From: Candidatus Izimoplasma sp. ZiA1
GTDB taxonomy: Bacteria; Bacillota_I; Bacilli_A; Izemoplasmatales; Izemoplasmataceae
Assembly (NCBI GenBank): GCA_002285055.1
Contig: NQYJ01000009.1
Coordinates: 1 to 64,000 of the forward strand
Direction of reading: 5' to 3'
Length of the DNA: 64,000 nt
Part shown: in pieces, positions 8,536-16,866 of the stretch
How the letters are laid out: each line of letters begins with the position of its first letter
How positions within the stretch are numbered: the first letter of the stretch is position 1
The notes under the pieces: model-generated
What the model was told of the DNA's origin: nothing
What the model saw: the letters and a program-made list of their open reading frames with translations, nothing else
Databases searched by the model: none
Program-made: the position numbers and the translations under genes

Positions 8536-8733
8536 ATGACTGGTAAAGTTAAATGGTTCAACGCTGAAAAAGGTTTCGGATTCATCACTACTGAAAATGG
8601 AGAAGATTTATTTGCTCATTTCTCTCAAATTCTTAAAGATGGTTTCAAATCTTTAGAAGAAGGAGAAGCTGTAAGATTCGACGTAGTTGAAGGACAAAAA
8701 GGTCCTCAAGCTGCAAACATCGAAAGCTTATAA
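8536..8733 (+). CDS. csp: Cold-shock protein (CspA family)
   Basis: 65-residue single CSD-fold protein that binds single-stranded RNA and DNA and melts mRNA structure. Both RNP motifs are present: KGFGFIT (RNP1) and LFAHFS (RNP2, usually VFVHFS), with the usual start [14 protein letters not shown]. The gene starts at ATG 8536; the in-frame ATG at 8521 is part of the ribosome site (GGAGGT, 8523-8528). The long leader is typical of cold-shock genes, whose mRNA structure senses temperature. Codon use is richer in C-ending codons than neighbours, as expected for a highly expressed gene. Confidence 0.95.
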   Translation: MTGKVKWFNAEKGFGFITTENGEDLFAHFSQILKDGFKSLEEGEAVRFDVVEGQKGPQAANIESL

Positions 8734-8748
8734 TTTCTAAACCAAAAG

Positions 8749-8771
8749 AGCCGTTATCGGCTTTTTTTTTG
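8749..8771 (+). terminator. Terminator after csp
   Basis: AGCCG (8749-8753) pairs with CGGCT (8758-8762) over TTAT, followed by a run of T. Confidence 0.9.
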
Positions 8772-8808
8772 CATTTTTTTAAGAGTACTGAAAAATGTAT
8801 AAGTAATA

Positions 8809-8840
8809 AAAAAAGCACCTTCAGGTGCTTTTTATTTTTT
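8809..8840. terminator. Bidirectional hairpin ending the minus-strand GNAT gene
   Basis: GCACC (8815-8819) and GGTGC (8824-8828) flank TTCA; the stem extends through A and T runs on both sides, so it works on either strand. It mainly serves the minus-strand acetyltransferase. Confidence 0.8.
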
Positions 8841-9458
8841 AATAACTATTTGTTCCTTGATGAATCCTGTAGGTATAAAACCAATCGATACAGCAAGATT
8901 ATATGATGCGTTATTAGTAGAATCACATCGCCATACGAAGTCTCTTTTAATATTACTCATTAATGTTTGACAAACAGTTTTAGCATAACCCTTTTTTCGG
9001 TAGTTAGGATGTACAAGTACACCGATATCACTTAGTATATCGCCCCAGTTCCAAAGAGATGAAACTGCGACAAGTAAATCGTCTTCAAATAAACCATAAA
9101 TAAAGTCATCTTCTAAACTTACCATTCCCTGATCTTTATCTTCTGCTGAACAACTATCTAAGAAAATCTTAAACTGCTTACAATCATCACTAGTTAACTC
9201 ACGACATTTATTGCTGTTTTGAATAGTTCCAAAATTCAGATTGTCGATAAAGAAAATATGAGTTGAATCTGTTTCTATTAAAAGCTCATTATAATTATCT
9301 AGAGTAACTACAGAATCAAAAGGACACAAATAAAAACTATTATCTTTAAACTCATATTTTACAATATTATTTCTTTTGACATAATTAACTGATAATTCAT
9401 TTGTTAGTTCATTTTTTGTTATGTATTTGAAAAGTTCTCTGATTTGCCGATTAAACAT
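8832..9458 (-). CDS. GNAT-family N-acetyltransferase
   Basis: 208 residues. The C-terminal half is a GNAT fold: VAVSSLWNWGDILSDIGVLVHPNYRKKGYAKTV contains beta4 and the acetyl-CoA pyrophosphate loop RKKGYA (R-x-x-G-x-A), followed by a helix and the SYNLAVSIGF region. The N-terminal half is specific to this subfamily; the acceptor is unknown. I place the start at ATG 9458 with GGTGAT just upstream. In-frame ATGs at 9488 and 9494 are unlikely because an extended -10 box (TGATATAAT, minus strand, 9493-9501) would start transcription at about 9486. Confidence 0.8.
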   Translation of the reverse strand: MFNRQIRELFKYITKNELTNELSVNYVKRNNIVKYEFKDNSFYLCPFDSVVTLDNYNELLIETDSTHIFFIDNLNFGTIQNSNKCRELTSDDCKQFKIFLDSCSAEDKDQGMVSLEDDFIYGLFEDDLLVAVSSLWNWGDILSDIGVLVHPNYRKKGYAKTVCQTLMSNIKRDFVWRCDSTNNASYNLAVSIGFIPTGFIKEQIVIKK

Positions 9459-9492
9459 TTTATCACCAACGTTTCTATTTTTTTTCATAGTC

Positions 9493-9501
9493 ATTATATC
9501 A
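9493..9501 (-). promoter_or_regulatory. Extended -10 promoter for GNAT gene
   Basis: On the minus strand TGATATAAT gives an extended -10 with the TATAAT at 9493-9498. No good -35 is present. Its position fixes the downstream start codon of the acetyltransferase. Confidence 0.55.
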
Positions 9502-9569
9502 TAGTATTATGATTAAACTAAATTTGAATTATATGAAAAAAAATATTAAAATGAAGGAGAGGTGATTTT

Positions 9570-10055
9570 GTGGAAAAAGTTGTTTTGAGAAAAATGAAAA
9601 ACTATGAGTATAACAATTGGATGGAGTTATCAATAAAAAGACAAGCAGAGGATCGAGCATATGTTAATAATACTTTAGCACTTGATGAGGAACTTGGCTT
9701 ATACGATATAGTAAAACATTTATTGCCTGGGGGTAAAGAAACTTTCAATCATCATTTTTATAGTATAGATTATCTTGATGATAAAAACTGTGGTTTTGTT
9801 TGGTTTGGTGTGATTCCAGGGTTACCTGATGACCAAATATTTATTATGGATATTTTTGTTGATAACTTTTTTAGGAAAAAAGGAATAGGTAAACAAGCAC
9901 TAATTTTATCTCATAAAATGATGAAAGATTTAGGATATAAATTTTCAGTATTAAATGTATTAAAAGAAAATAAGGCAAAAAAATTATATGAATCACTTGG
10001 ATATAATGTAATCGAGGATGAAATTAAAAGTGTTGTGATGCTAAAGGAATTATAA
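9570..10055 (+). CDS. GNAT-family N-acetyltransferase
   Basis: 161 residues with a C-terminal GNAT domain: FIMDIFVDNFFRKKGIGKQAL carries beta4 and the RKKGIG acetyl-CoA loop, and VLKENKAKKLYESLGY is the typical final helix that helps place the pantetheine. The family acetylates amines on small molecules or proteins; the substrate cannot be told. It starts at GTG 9570, after GGAGAGGTG. It is divergent from the other GNAT gene but not similar enough to be a recent duplicate. Confidence 0.85.
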   Translation: MEKVVLRKMKNYEYNNWMELSIKRQAEDRAYVNNTLALDEELGLYDIVKHLLPGGKETFNHHFYSIDYLDDKNCGFVWFGVIPGLPDDQIFIMDIFVDNFFRKKGIGKQALILSHKMMKDLGYKFSVLNVLKENKAKKLYESLGYNVIEDEIKSVVMLKEL

Positions 10056-10061
10056 ATAATT

Positions 10062-10092
10062 AGGCTATTGTCATTTGATGATAGCCTTTTGT
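10062..10092 (+). terminator. Terminator after second GNAT gene
   Basis: AGGCTAT (10062-10068) pairs with ATAGCCT (10081-10087) with an imperfect inner stem, then T residues. Confidence 0.75.
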
Positions 10093-10133
10093 TATTAACT
10101 TTGATAAAATATTAGTAATTGAGGAGTGATCTA

Positions 10134-10886
10134 ATGAAGTTTATTTCGTGGAATGTTAATGGTTTAAGAGCGGTAATGAAAAAAGATTTTGAGAATATAT
10201 TTAAAGAGCTAAATGCTGATTTTTTTTGTATCCAAGAAACAAAAATGCAAGAGGAACAAAAGACATTTAGTTTTGATGGTTATTATGAGTATTGGAATGA
10301 TGCAATAAAAAAAGGATATTCAGGAACATTGATTTATACAAAACATAGACCATTAAATGTATTTCTTGGATTAGAAGATGATTCATATAATGATGAAGGA
10401 AGAATTATAACACTTGAGTATGAAAACTTCTATTTAGTAAATACTTATGTGCCTAATTCCAAAAGAGAGTTATTAAGACTTGATTACAGAATGGAATATG
10501 AGGACAAAGTTAGAGAGTATTATGGTAAACTATCTACAAAAAAACCAGTTATTTTATGTGGTGACTTAAACGTAGCTCATGAGGAAATTGACTTAAAGAA
10601 TCCAAAATCAAATCGTAAAAACCCTGGGTTTACTGATGAGGAAAGAGAAAAAATGACAACACTTATAAGTAGTGGTTTTATAGATACTTTTAGACATATT
10701 TATCCAGAAAAAATAAAGTATTCATGGTGGAGTTATATGTTTAACGCAAGAGCAAATAATGCAGGATGGAGAATTGATTATTTTCTTGTATCAAAAAAAC
10801 TTAAAAATAATATAATAAATGTCGACATTCTAAACAATATTATGGGTAGTGATCACTGTCCTGTTTCTTTAGAATTAGAAGTTTAA
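10134..10886 (+). CDS. exoA: Exodeoxyribonuclease III (AP endonuclease)
   Basis: 250-residue member of the EEP/ExoIII family. It cleaves DNA at abasic sites and acts as a 3'-5' exonuclease in base excision repair. All family motifs are visible: SWNVNGLRA, IQETKMQ (metal-binding Glu), TYVPNS, GDLNVAHEEIDL and the final GSDHCPV. The start is ATG 10134; the in-frame TTG at 10119 lies in the ribosome site (GAGGAG, 10121-10126). It is followed after 12 bases by the DUF1904 gene, probably on the same transcript. Confidence 0.95.
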   Translation: MKFISWNVNGLRAVMKKDFENIFKELNADFFCIQETKMQEEQKTFSFDGYYEYWNDAIKKGYSGTLIYTKHRPLNVFLGLEDDSYNDEGRIITLEYENFYLVNTYVPNSKRELLRLDYRMEYEDKVREYYGKLSTKKPVILCGDLNVAHEEIDLKNPKSNRKNPGFTDEEREKMTTLISSGFIDTFRHIYPEKIKYSWWSYMFNARANNAGWRIDYFLVSKKLKNNIINVDILNNIMGSDHCPVSLELEV

Positions 10887-10898
10887 AAGGAGGACAAT

Positions 10899-11216
10899 AT
10901 GCCGCATTTAAGATTTAGAGGTTGTTTATTAGAAGAAGTAAAATCTATAAATAATGAGCTTGTAAAATCACTATCTGATTTACTAGAAACACCTATTGAT
11001 TATTTCACAATAGAGTATGAAAACTCAGATTTTACTAGTAAGGAAAAATACCCTTTTATTACTGTTCTTTGGTTTGATAGAGGTGAAGATATTAAACAAG
11101 AAGTAGCTAATATCATTACTGATTTTATGAAAGAATTTAAATACGATGATGTGTGTGTGTATTTTGATGATTTAAAAAAAGAAAATTATTTTGAAAATAA
11201 AGTTAATTTTAAATAA
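10899..11216 (+). CDS. DUF1904 family protein (tautomerase-like fold)
   Basis: 105 residues beginning MPHLRFRG, with a tautomerase-like pattern of an N-terminal strand, an amphipathic helix and YPFITVLWFDRG in the middle; this matches DUF1904, a small family related in fold to 4-oxalocrotonate tautomerase. Pro2 is available as a possible N-terminal catalytic residue. No substrate is known. AAAGGAGG precedes the ATG. It is probably the second gene of the exoA unit and is closed by a strong terminator. Confidence 0.75.
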   Translation: MPHLRFRGCLLEEVKSINNELVKSLSDLLETPIDYFTIEYENSDFTSKEKYPFITVLWFDRGEDIKQEVANIITDFMKEFKYDDVCVYFDDLKKENYFENKVNFK

Positions 11217-11220
11217 ACCA

Positions 11221-11258
11221 AAAAGAATAATTGCTTAAAAACAATTATTCTTTTTTTA
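11221..11258 (+). terminator. Terminator after exoA-DUF1904
   Basis: AAAAGAATAATTG (11221-11233) pairs with CAATTATTCTTTT (11242-11254), followed by T residues; a 13-bp stem. Confidence 0.9.
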
Positions 11259-11263
11259 TAGTC

Positions 11264-11331
11264 TTGACAAAAATCTCTTGAACTACTATACAATGTATGC
11301 TATTGTGTGTAATGAGGTATAGTAACACACA
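11264..11331 (+). promoter_or_regulatory. Near-consensus promoter of the ABC exporter with operator-like repeats
   Basis: TTGACA (11264-11269), 17 bases, TATACA (11287-11292). TACTATAC (11284-11291), overlapping the -10, is repeated inverted as GTATAGTA (11317-11324), centre to centre 33 bp. A second inverted pair, TGTGTGT (11304-11310) and ACACACA (11325-11331), could form a hairpin at the 5' end of the mRNA. The leader to the start codon is about 150 bases and holds no convincing ORF. Confidence 0.65.
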
Positions 11332-11447
11332 CATCATAAAAAAACTCTAATGTTAATTGGTGATTTAAGAGTCAGTTTATGTTTGAAAAAGAGTTTAAAA
11401 CAGCTTAGATACTTACTATTCTACATTATTTTTGGAGGAAAAACGAA

Positions 11448-13256
11448 ATGGGATATAGTTTATTCAATAATATTGTTTATGTTTACAAGGAGTCTATTAA
11501 GAGATATCCAAAAGTTAAATGGTTCTTATTAATCAACTTTCTAACAGAAATTTTAGTTCCAATATCTGCAGTCTTGATTACAACATTAGTAGTTTATTCA
11601 CTGACAAATGATGTGGACGTTGCAACTTATGTATTACTGATTGTAGGAATGATTTTTACAACATACTTTTTAGAATCTCTGAGATATTGGTCTTTGTTAA
11701 GATTTCAGTTTGAAAATACTTTTACAAGGAACTCAACTTTTTTAACTAGGTTAGCAGAACATCAATTAACAACAGACTATATAAATGTTGAGTCAAAGGA
11801 TCGTAGAAAAGTAATCACAAAAGCTTTTGAAGCAATTGCTGGAAATTATTTTGGGATTGAGATGTTATTGAGTCAAACACCAAAACTAGTGTTTAATACT
11901 GTTGGACTAGTTGTATATGGTGTACTGATTATTATTTATGTGCCTTTCGTAATGATTATACTATTAATAATGAGTATTATTAATTTCTTATTAGTTAAAA
12001 GAGCTAATGCTTATTTAGCTAAAATAAATAACGAGTTAAATGATGAATTTGTTGAGAAGTATTATTTAGCTAAAGATTCAACAAATCCTAATTATGGAAA
12101 AGATATTAGACTCTATAATATTGGTGAATGGTTTGATAAGCTTTTTGTTAAGTTAACTAAAAATAGAAGAAAAGTAACAGGCAAGGTTGAAAGAAAGTTT
12201 TTATTTGGAAGAATTTCTAATACTCTATTCTTACTGATTAGAGATTTTGCTGCTTACTCAGTTTTATTAGGACTTGTTATTAATGGCACAATCACTATAG
12301 CAACTTTTACATTTTTACTAGGTATTGTCGCTGGCTTTAGTGCATGGTTAACAGGTTTCACAAGTGCTTCAAACTTTCTAAGAAGCAGTAATATAGCAGT
12401 TAATAATTACCGTGAATGCATTGGTGTTAAAAACATAAATAAAGACGGTTTAACAGTTGATAAAGAGCAGTTTAAAAAACCTTTAAAAATTCAATTTGAG
12501 AATGTCTCATTTACATATCCTAATAGTGAAAAACCAGTACTTGAAAATTTATCTTTCACTATCAAAAGTGGAGAAAAAATTGCATTAGTAGGAAATAATG
12601 GTGCTGGAAAAACAACAATAATTAAACTCCTTTGTGGATTATATGTTCCTAATAAAGGAATAATTAAAGTTAATGGTGTAGATATTAACGATTATAGAAC
12701 TGAGGAATATATGAAGTTAATCTCAGTAGTATTCCAAGATTCTGAACCACTAGCTTTAACTATTGAGCAAAACATTACTTGCCAAGTCCAAAAAGGAATT
12801 GATAAGGATAAATTATGGAATGCTATTAAAAAATCAGACTTAGAAGAAAAAGTAATGTCTTTAGAGAATAAAGAAAACACATATATTACTCAAATGTTTG
12901 AAGAATCAGGAATTAGATTAAGTGGTGGTGAAATTCAGAAACTGATGTTAGCAAGATCATTGTATAAAGAAACACCTTTACTCATATTAGATGAGCCTAC
13001 CGCAGCACTAGATCCAATCTCTGAAGAAAAAATGTATATTAGATACAAAGAGTTAGTAGAACATAGTACATCACTATTTATTTCTCATCGTTTATCATCA
13101 ACTAAGTTCTGCGATAAAATCTTCTTTTTAGAAGATGGAAAAATTATTGAAGAAGGTACACATGATGAATTAATAGCTTTAAACAAAAAATATTATGAAG
13201 TGTTTAATATTCAAGCCCAATATTATGTGGAGGATGCAGAAAATGAAAAATATTAG
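11448..13256 (+). CDS. ABC exporter half-transporter, subunit 1
   Basis: 602 residues: an N-terminal six-helix membrane domain (about 1-320) fused to an ATPase domain (about 345-590), the ABCB/exporter layout. Walker A is GNNGAGKTT, the Q-loop VVFQD, the signature LSGGEIQK, Walker B LLILDEPTAALDP and the switch His is in ISHRLSS, so the nucleotide site is intact. GGAGG precedes ATG 11448. It overlaps the next gene by 14 bases, which encodes the matching half; together they should form a heterodimeric exporter for peptides, lipids or drugs. The substrate cannot be read from sequence. Confidence 0.9.
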   Translation: MGYSLFNNIVYVYKESIKRYPKVKWFLLINFLTEILVPISAVLITTLVVYSLTNDVDVATYVLLIVGMIFTTYFLESLRYWSLLRFQFENTFTRNSTFLTRLAEHQLTTDYINVESKDRRKVITKAFEAIAGNYFGIEMLLSQTPKLVFNTVGLVVYGVLIIIYVPFVMIILLIMSIINFLLVKRANAYLAKINNELNDEFVEKYYLAKDSTNPNYGKDIRLYNIGEWFDKLFVKLTKNRRKVTGKVERKFLFGRISNTLFLLIRDFAAYSVLLGLVINGTITIATFTFLLGIVAGFSAWLTGFTSASNFLRSSNIAVNNYRECIGVKNINKDGLTVDKEQFKKPLKIQFENVSFTYPNSEKPVLENLSFTIKSGEKIALVGNNGAGKTTIIKLLCGLYVPNKGIIKVNGVDINDYRTEEYMKLISVVFQDSEPLALTIEQNITCQVQKGIDKDKLWNAIKKSDLEEKVMSLENKENTYITQMFEESGIRLSGGEIQKLMLARSLYKETPLLILDEPTAALDPISEEKMYIRYKELVEHSTSLFISHRLSSTKFCDKIFFLEDGKIIEEGTHDELIALNKKYYEVFNIQAQYYVEDAENEKY

Positions 13257-15090
13257 TTTAAAAGATAACATTATTAAAACAATACATATCATTAAAGTGA
13301 TATATGCATCATCAAAAGGTTTCTTCTTGTCTTTTATTCTTCAATCAATATTTACTGCATTATTCCCTTATATATCTATTTATTTTACATACTTAATCAT
13401 TGATGGAATTATTGATAACTTAGCACTAAATGATATTCTTATTTATGTATATTGGATGATATCTTTAAACTTGATTGTTGGTTTAATTAGAGTTGTTTTA
13501 ACTTATATGACGAAAACTTTTTCAATAGAACTTAGTTATAATTTAGATAGTAAAATTGCCTCAAAAACATTTGAACTAGATTATGCTCTAGTAGAGGATA
13601 ATGAAACAATGAAACTACTTGAGATGGCAGAAGAAGGATGTTATAGCAATGGAGGACCTACGCATTATTGCGAGGGGATTTTAGGGGGAATGCTATCATC
13701 GGTATTAAGTATTGTTTATGGGATTATTTTAATGATACCAATGCTAACTATAGTAAATACTACTGATAACTCATTAATAGTAAAAATCCTTAATAATCCT
13801 TATTCTGCACTAATAATTTTACTGGCCTTACTTATCCCTGCATATGTATCTAAATATATAATGAAAAGGGATAACGAAAAATCATACGAGATAATGATGT
13901 ATAATATAAATGCAAATCGTAGAAGTGGTTACTTCTTTCAAATAGCATCAAATTATAAATATGGAAAAGATGCAAGACTATTCCAAATGCAAGATATGTT
14001 TATAGAACTAATGAAAGAGTTAAGAGAAGAAGCAGACATCAGTTGGAGAGCATACTGTATATATAACACTAAAATGATGGCTATCTCTATTTTTGGAAAT
14101 AAAGCACTAGCACTTATTGCCTATGTTTTTGTAGGTTTAAAGGCAATGTACGGATTGATTAGTGTTGGTAGTGTTGTTTCATATATGGCATCAATTACAC
14201 TGTTATCTTTAGCAATCACTACTCTAATAGAAAGATACTCCAAACTTCACCTATTTAACAAGTACTTAGACAATTATTTTACATATCTAAACTTAGAGAC
14301 AAAGAAAGAATATGGAACAATTAACGATCTTGACATTAATAACATAAACATAAAGTTTGATAATGTATCATTTAAATACCCTAATACAAATGACTACACT
14401 TTAAAAAATGTTAACCTTGAAATTAAACAAGGAAAAAAATTAGCTATCGTTGGACCAAATGGTGCTGGTAAAACGACAATAATTAAACTACTATGTCGTT
14501 TATATGAACCTTCTGAAGGAGAAATTTTAATTAATGACATTCCAATAAAAGATTACACAAAAGAGGTATGTGACATGTTATTCTCAGTAGTCTTCCAGGA
14601 CTTTAAGTTATTCTCATATAGTATAAAAGACAATGTAGCTGCGGGTCTTGATGGAGATGATGAAAAAGTTATTAAAACTCTTAAAAAAACTGGCTTATAT
14701 GATCGAGTTGAAAAAATGAGTGAAGGTATAAATACGATGATTTATCAAAGATCAAAAGAAGCAGGTGTTGAAATATCAGGTGGTGAAGCTCAAAAACTAG
14801 CAATATCAAGAGCTCTATATAAAGACTCGCCAATTGTTATTTTAGATGAACCGACTGCCGCCCTTGACCCAAAATCAGAAGCTGAGATTTATGAGAACTT
14901 TAATGAACTTGTAAGTAATAAAACTTCTGTATTTATATCACATAGAATGAGCAGTTGTAAATTTTGTGATGAGATAATCGTTGTTGATCACGGTGAAATA
15001 ATTGAAATAGGACATCATAGATTATTATTATCAAATAATGGATTATATAATAAAATGTGGAACGCACAAGCAAAATATTACCTTAAGTAA
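13243..15090 (+). CDS. ABC exporter half-transporter, subunit 2
   Basis: 615 residues with the same order as its upstream partner: membrane domain (about 1-345) and ATPase domain (about 360-610). Walker A GPNGAGKTT, Q-loop VVFQD, signature ISGGEAQK, Walker B VILDEPTAALDP, switch His in ISHRMSS. I start it at ATG 13243, with GGAGG at 13229-13233; earlier in-frame ATGs lie deep in the upstream gene without a ribosome site. The overlap with the first subunit implies coupled translation and equal amounts. Both ATP sites look functional, unlike exporters with one degenerate site. Confidence 0.9.
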   Translation: MKNISLKDNIIKTIHIIKVIYASSKGFFLSFILQSIFTALFPYISIYFTYLIIDGIIDNLALNDILIYVYWMISLNLIVGLIRVVLTYMTKTFSIELSYNLDSKIASKTFELDYALVEDNETMKLLEMAEEGCYSNGGPTHYCEGILGGMLSSVLSIVYGIILMIPMLTIVNTTDNSLIVKILNNPYSALIILLALLIPAYVSKYIMKRDNEKSYEIMMYNINANRRSGYFFQIASNYKYGKDARLFQMQDMFIELMKELREEADISWRAYCIYNTKMMAISIFGNKALALIAYVFVGLKAMYGLISVGSVVSYMASITLLSLAITTLIERYSKLHLFNKYLDNYFTYLNLETKKEYGTINDLDINNINIKFDNVSFKYPNTNDYTLKNVNLEIKQGKKLAIVGPNGAGKTTIIKLLCRLYEPSEGEILINDIPIKDYTKEVCDMLFSVVFQDFKLFSYSIKDNVAAGLDGDDEKVIKTLKKTGLYDRVEKMSEGINTMIYQRSKEAGVEISGGEAQKLAISRALYKDSPIVILDEPTAALDPKSEAEIYENFNELVSNKTSVFISHRMSSCKFCDEIIVVDHGEIIEIGHHRLLLSNNGLYNKMWNAQAKYYLK

Positions 15091-15094
15091 AATT

Positions 15095-15130
15095 AAAGAG
15101 ATACTAGTAAAAATCTAGTATCTCTTTTTA
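15095..15130 (+). terminator. Terminator after ABC exporter
   Basis: AAAGAGATACTAG (15095-15107) pairs with CTAGTATCTCTTT (15115-15127), a perfect 13-bp stem followed by T. Confidence 0.9.
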
Positions 15131-15189
15131 TTATTGAATCAAAAAATATAAACTAAACATGCTATAATAAGATATTAAGGAGTGGTATA

Positions 15190-16008
15190 GTGAATACAAG
15201 TATAATAAAATGCCCTACTTGCAATGCAAAAACAATGATAGATAATAAAACTTTAAAATGCGAAAACAATCATTCCTTTGATTTAGCTAAACAAGGATAT
15301 ATAAATTTACTAATTAATAAAGGCAGTAAAACTAAAATCCATGGTGATTCAAAAGAAATGTTAAATGCAAGAAAGCTGATTTTAGAAAAAGGATACTATC
15401 AAACTATTTCTAATAATCTTAATAACATTATAAATAGTTTTGGCAAAAACAATAGAATAATTGATATTGGTTCAGGTGTTGGTTATTATTTAGATAATCT
15501 AGAAAAATCTAATCAAAAAAATGAATATTATGGTATTGATATTTCTAAAGATGGGATTAAAGAAGCTTCAAAAGCCAATAAAGCTATATCATATATTGTT
15601 GGTACTAATAATCAGTTACCTTTTTTAGATAATAGTGCTGACATAATATATTCAATATTTAGCCCTATTAATATCGATGAATGTGTGAGAGTTTTAAAAG
15701 GTAAAGGCCACCTAATAACTGTTTCTCCTAATCAAAATCATTTAGGTGAGTTAAAAAAACTAGTGTATGAAGTAATAATTGAAAAAGACTACTTAGTTAA
15801 TGATATTGTTTATGAGGGAATTAAAAAAGTGGATAGTATAATAATTAAAGAAGAAATAACTTTAAATGATTTTGACTTATATCAACTATTTATGATGACT
15901 CCTCATTATTTTAAAACACCAATTATCGTAAAAGATAAAATAAAAAATATTGAAAAGATGACACTGACAATAGATGTTGTTGTGAATGTTTACCAATATT
16001 TATTATAA
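15190..16008 (+). CDS. rlmA: RlmA-like 23S rRNA (guanine-N1) methyltransferase
   Basis: 272 residues. An N-terminal zinc finger with Cys8, Cys11, Cys24 and His28 is followed by FDLAKQGYINLL, GDSKEMLNARKLILEKGYY and a Rossmann SAM-binding domain (IIDIGSGVGYYL), the RlmA layout. RlmA methylates a guanine in helix 35 of 23S rRNA (G745 or G748 depending on subtype); Gram-positive relatives modify G748, affecting tylosin sensitivity. The subtype cannot be told here. The start is GTG 15190 with GGAG seven bases upstream. It probably shares a transcript with the DUF2785 gene 17 bases on. Confidence 0.88.
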   Translation: MNTSIIKCPTCNAKTMIDNKTLKCENNHSFDLAKQGYINLLINKGSKTKIHGDSKEMLNARKLILEKGYYQTISNNLNNIINSFGKNNRIIDIGSGVGYYLDNLEKSNQKNEYYGIDISKDGIKEASKANKAISYIVGTNNQLPFLDNSADIIYSIFSPINIDECVRVLKGKGHLITVSPNQNHLGELKKLVYEVIIEKDYLVNDIVYEGIKKVDSIIIKEEITLNDFDLYQLFMMTPHYFKTPIIVKDKIKNIEKMTLTIDVVVNVYQYLL

Positions 16009-16024
16009 ATTTGTGAGGTGAAAT

Positions 16025-16840
16025 ATGTTAGAAAAAAACAAAAAGTTATTAGAAAGTATTAAAAGTAGTAATTGTGATTTTACTAATGTTGATACTGAGG
16101 ATTTACTAAAAATATTATTTAAAAACATTGGAAATAAAGACTCTTATGTTAGAGATGATTTAGTATACCCAGTTTTTGCTCATTTACTTCATGACGATAT
16201 TTTAACTTATGATAAAATCAATACAATCTGTGAGGTGTTACTTAGTGAAAAATATTTGTTTTTAGACATGAGTAATAAAGATAAATATTCAGTACTAGTA
16301 AGAACATTTACTTTGCTTCAGCTTTTTATTATTGTCTATAAATATAATCAAAGAAAATCAGAGTTTTCTCAGTACATTTTAAAAGTTTATAATGCTTTTC
16401 TTAGATATTACCAAGATGAACTAGACTACCGTGGTTATGACAAGGAAGTTGGGTTTATCCACAGTGTTGCTCACAGTGCTGACTTGATGAGTCAACTGAT
16501 GAAATCAGAAGTGATTCAAAAAGATGAACTAGAAGTTATGTTTAATCTAGTTTATGAAGTCTTTATAAAAAAAGAGTATCAACTTACTAATGATGAAGAT
16601 GAACGAACTGTAACTGCATTAGAAATCGGAATTAAAAGAAACCTATTAGATCCTGAATTCCTAATTGCTTTTATCGAAAAGTTCAAAGTGTTTGATAATG
16701 TAAAAGAATATCCAGAATATTATAATGTAACAAGAAACATAAAATGTTTGTTGAGATCATTATATTTTAGATTTATTGATAACTTAGAATATCAGTACCT
16801 AACAAACGTTATCAAAGAAACATTAAAAGAAATTAAATAA
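16025..16840 (+). CDS. DUF2785 family protein
   Basis: 271 residues, helical, soluble. The stretches SYVRDDLVYPVF, VLVRTFTLLQL, DELDYRGYDKEVGFIHSVAHSAD and QLTNDEDERTV match the conserved pattern of DUF2785, whose members resemble HEAT-like helical repeats; the invariant H-S-V-A-H-S-A-D segment hints at a binding site. No biochemical function is established. GAGGTG precedes the ATG. It follows rlmA closely and ends at a bidirectional terminator. Confidence 0.75.
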   Translation: MLEKNKKLLESIKSSNCDFTNVDTEDLLKILFKNIGNKDSYVRDDLVYPVFAHLLHDDILTYDKINTICEVLLSEKYLFLDMSNKDKYSVLVRTFTLLQLFIIVYKYNQRKSEFSQYILKVYNAFLRYYQDELDYRGYDKEVGFIHSVAHSADLMSQLMKSEVIQKDELEVMFNLVYEVFIKKEYQLTNDEDERTVTALEIGIKRNLLDPEFLIAFIEKFKVFDNVKEYPEYYNVTRNIKCLLRSLYFRFIDNLEYQYLTNVIKETLKEIK

Positions 16841-16866
16841 AAAACAACCTATTGGTTGTTTTTTTT
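16841..16866. terminator. Bidirectional terminator between DUF2785 and TIR genes
   Basis: AAAACAACC (16841-16849) and GGTTGTTTT (16854-16862) flank TATT, with A and T runs outside; it serves both converging genes. The TIR gene's stop codon lies in the stem. Confidence 0.85.

Noticed and set aside
11312..11350. Possible 12-codon leader peptide upstream of the ABC exporter
   Set aside because: It starts with ATG and ends in TAA but has no ribosome site and no competing terminator hairpins follow, so translation-linked attenuation is not supported.
11350..11532. 60-codon ORF overlapping the start of the first ABC subunit
   Set aside because: No ribosome site, unusual composition, and most of it overlaps the exporter gene in another frame.
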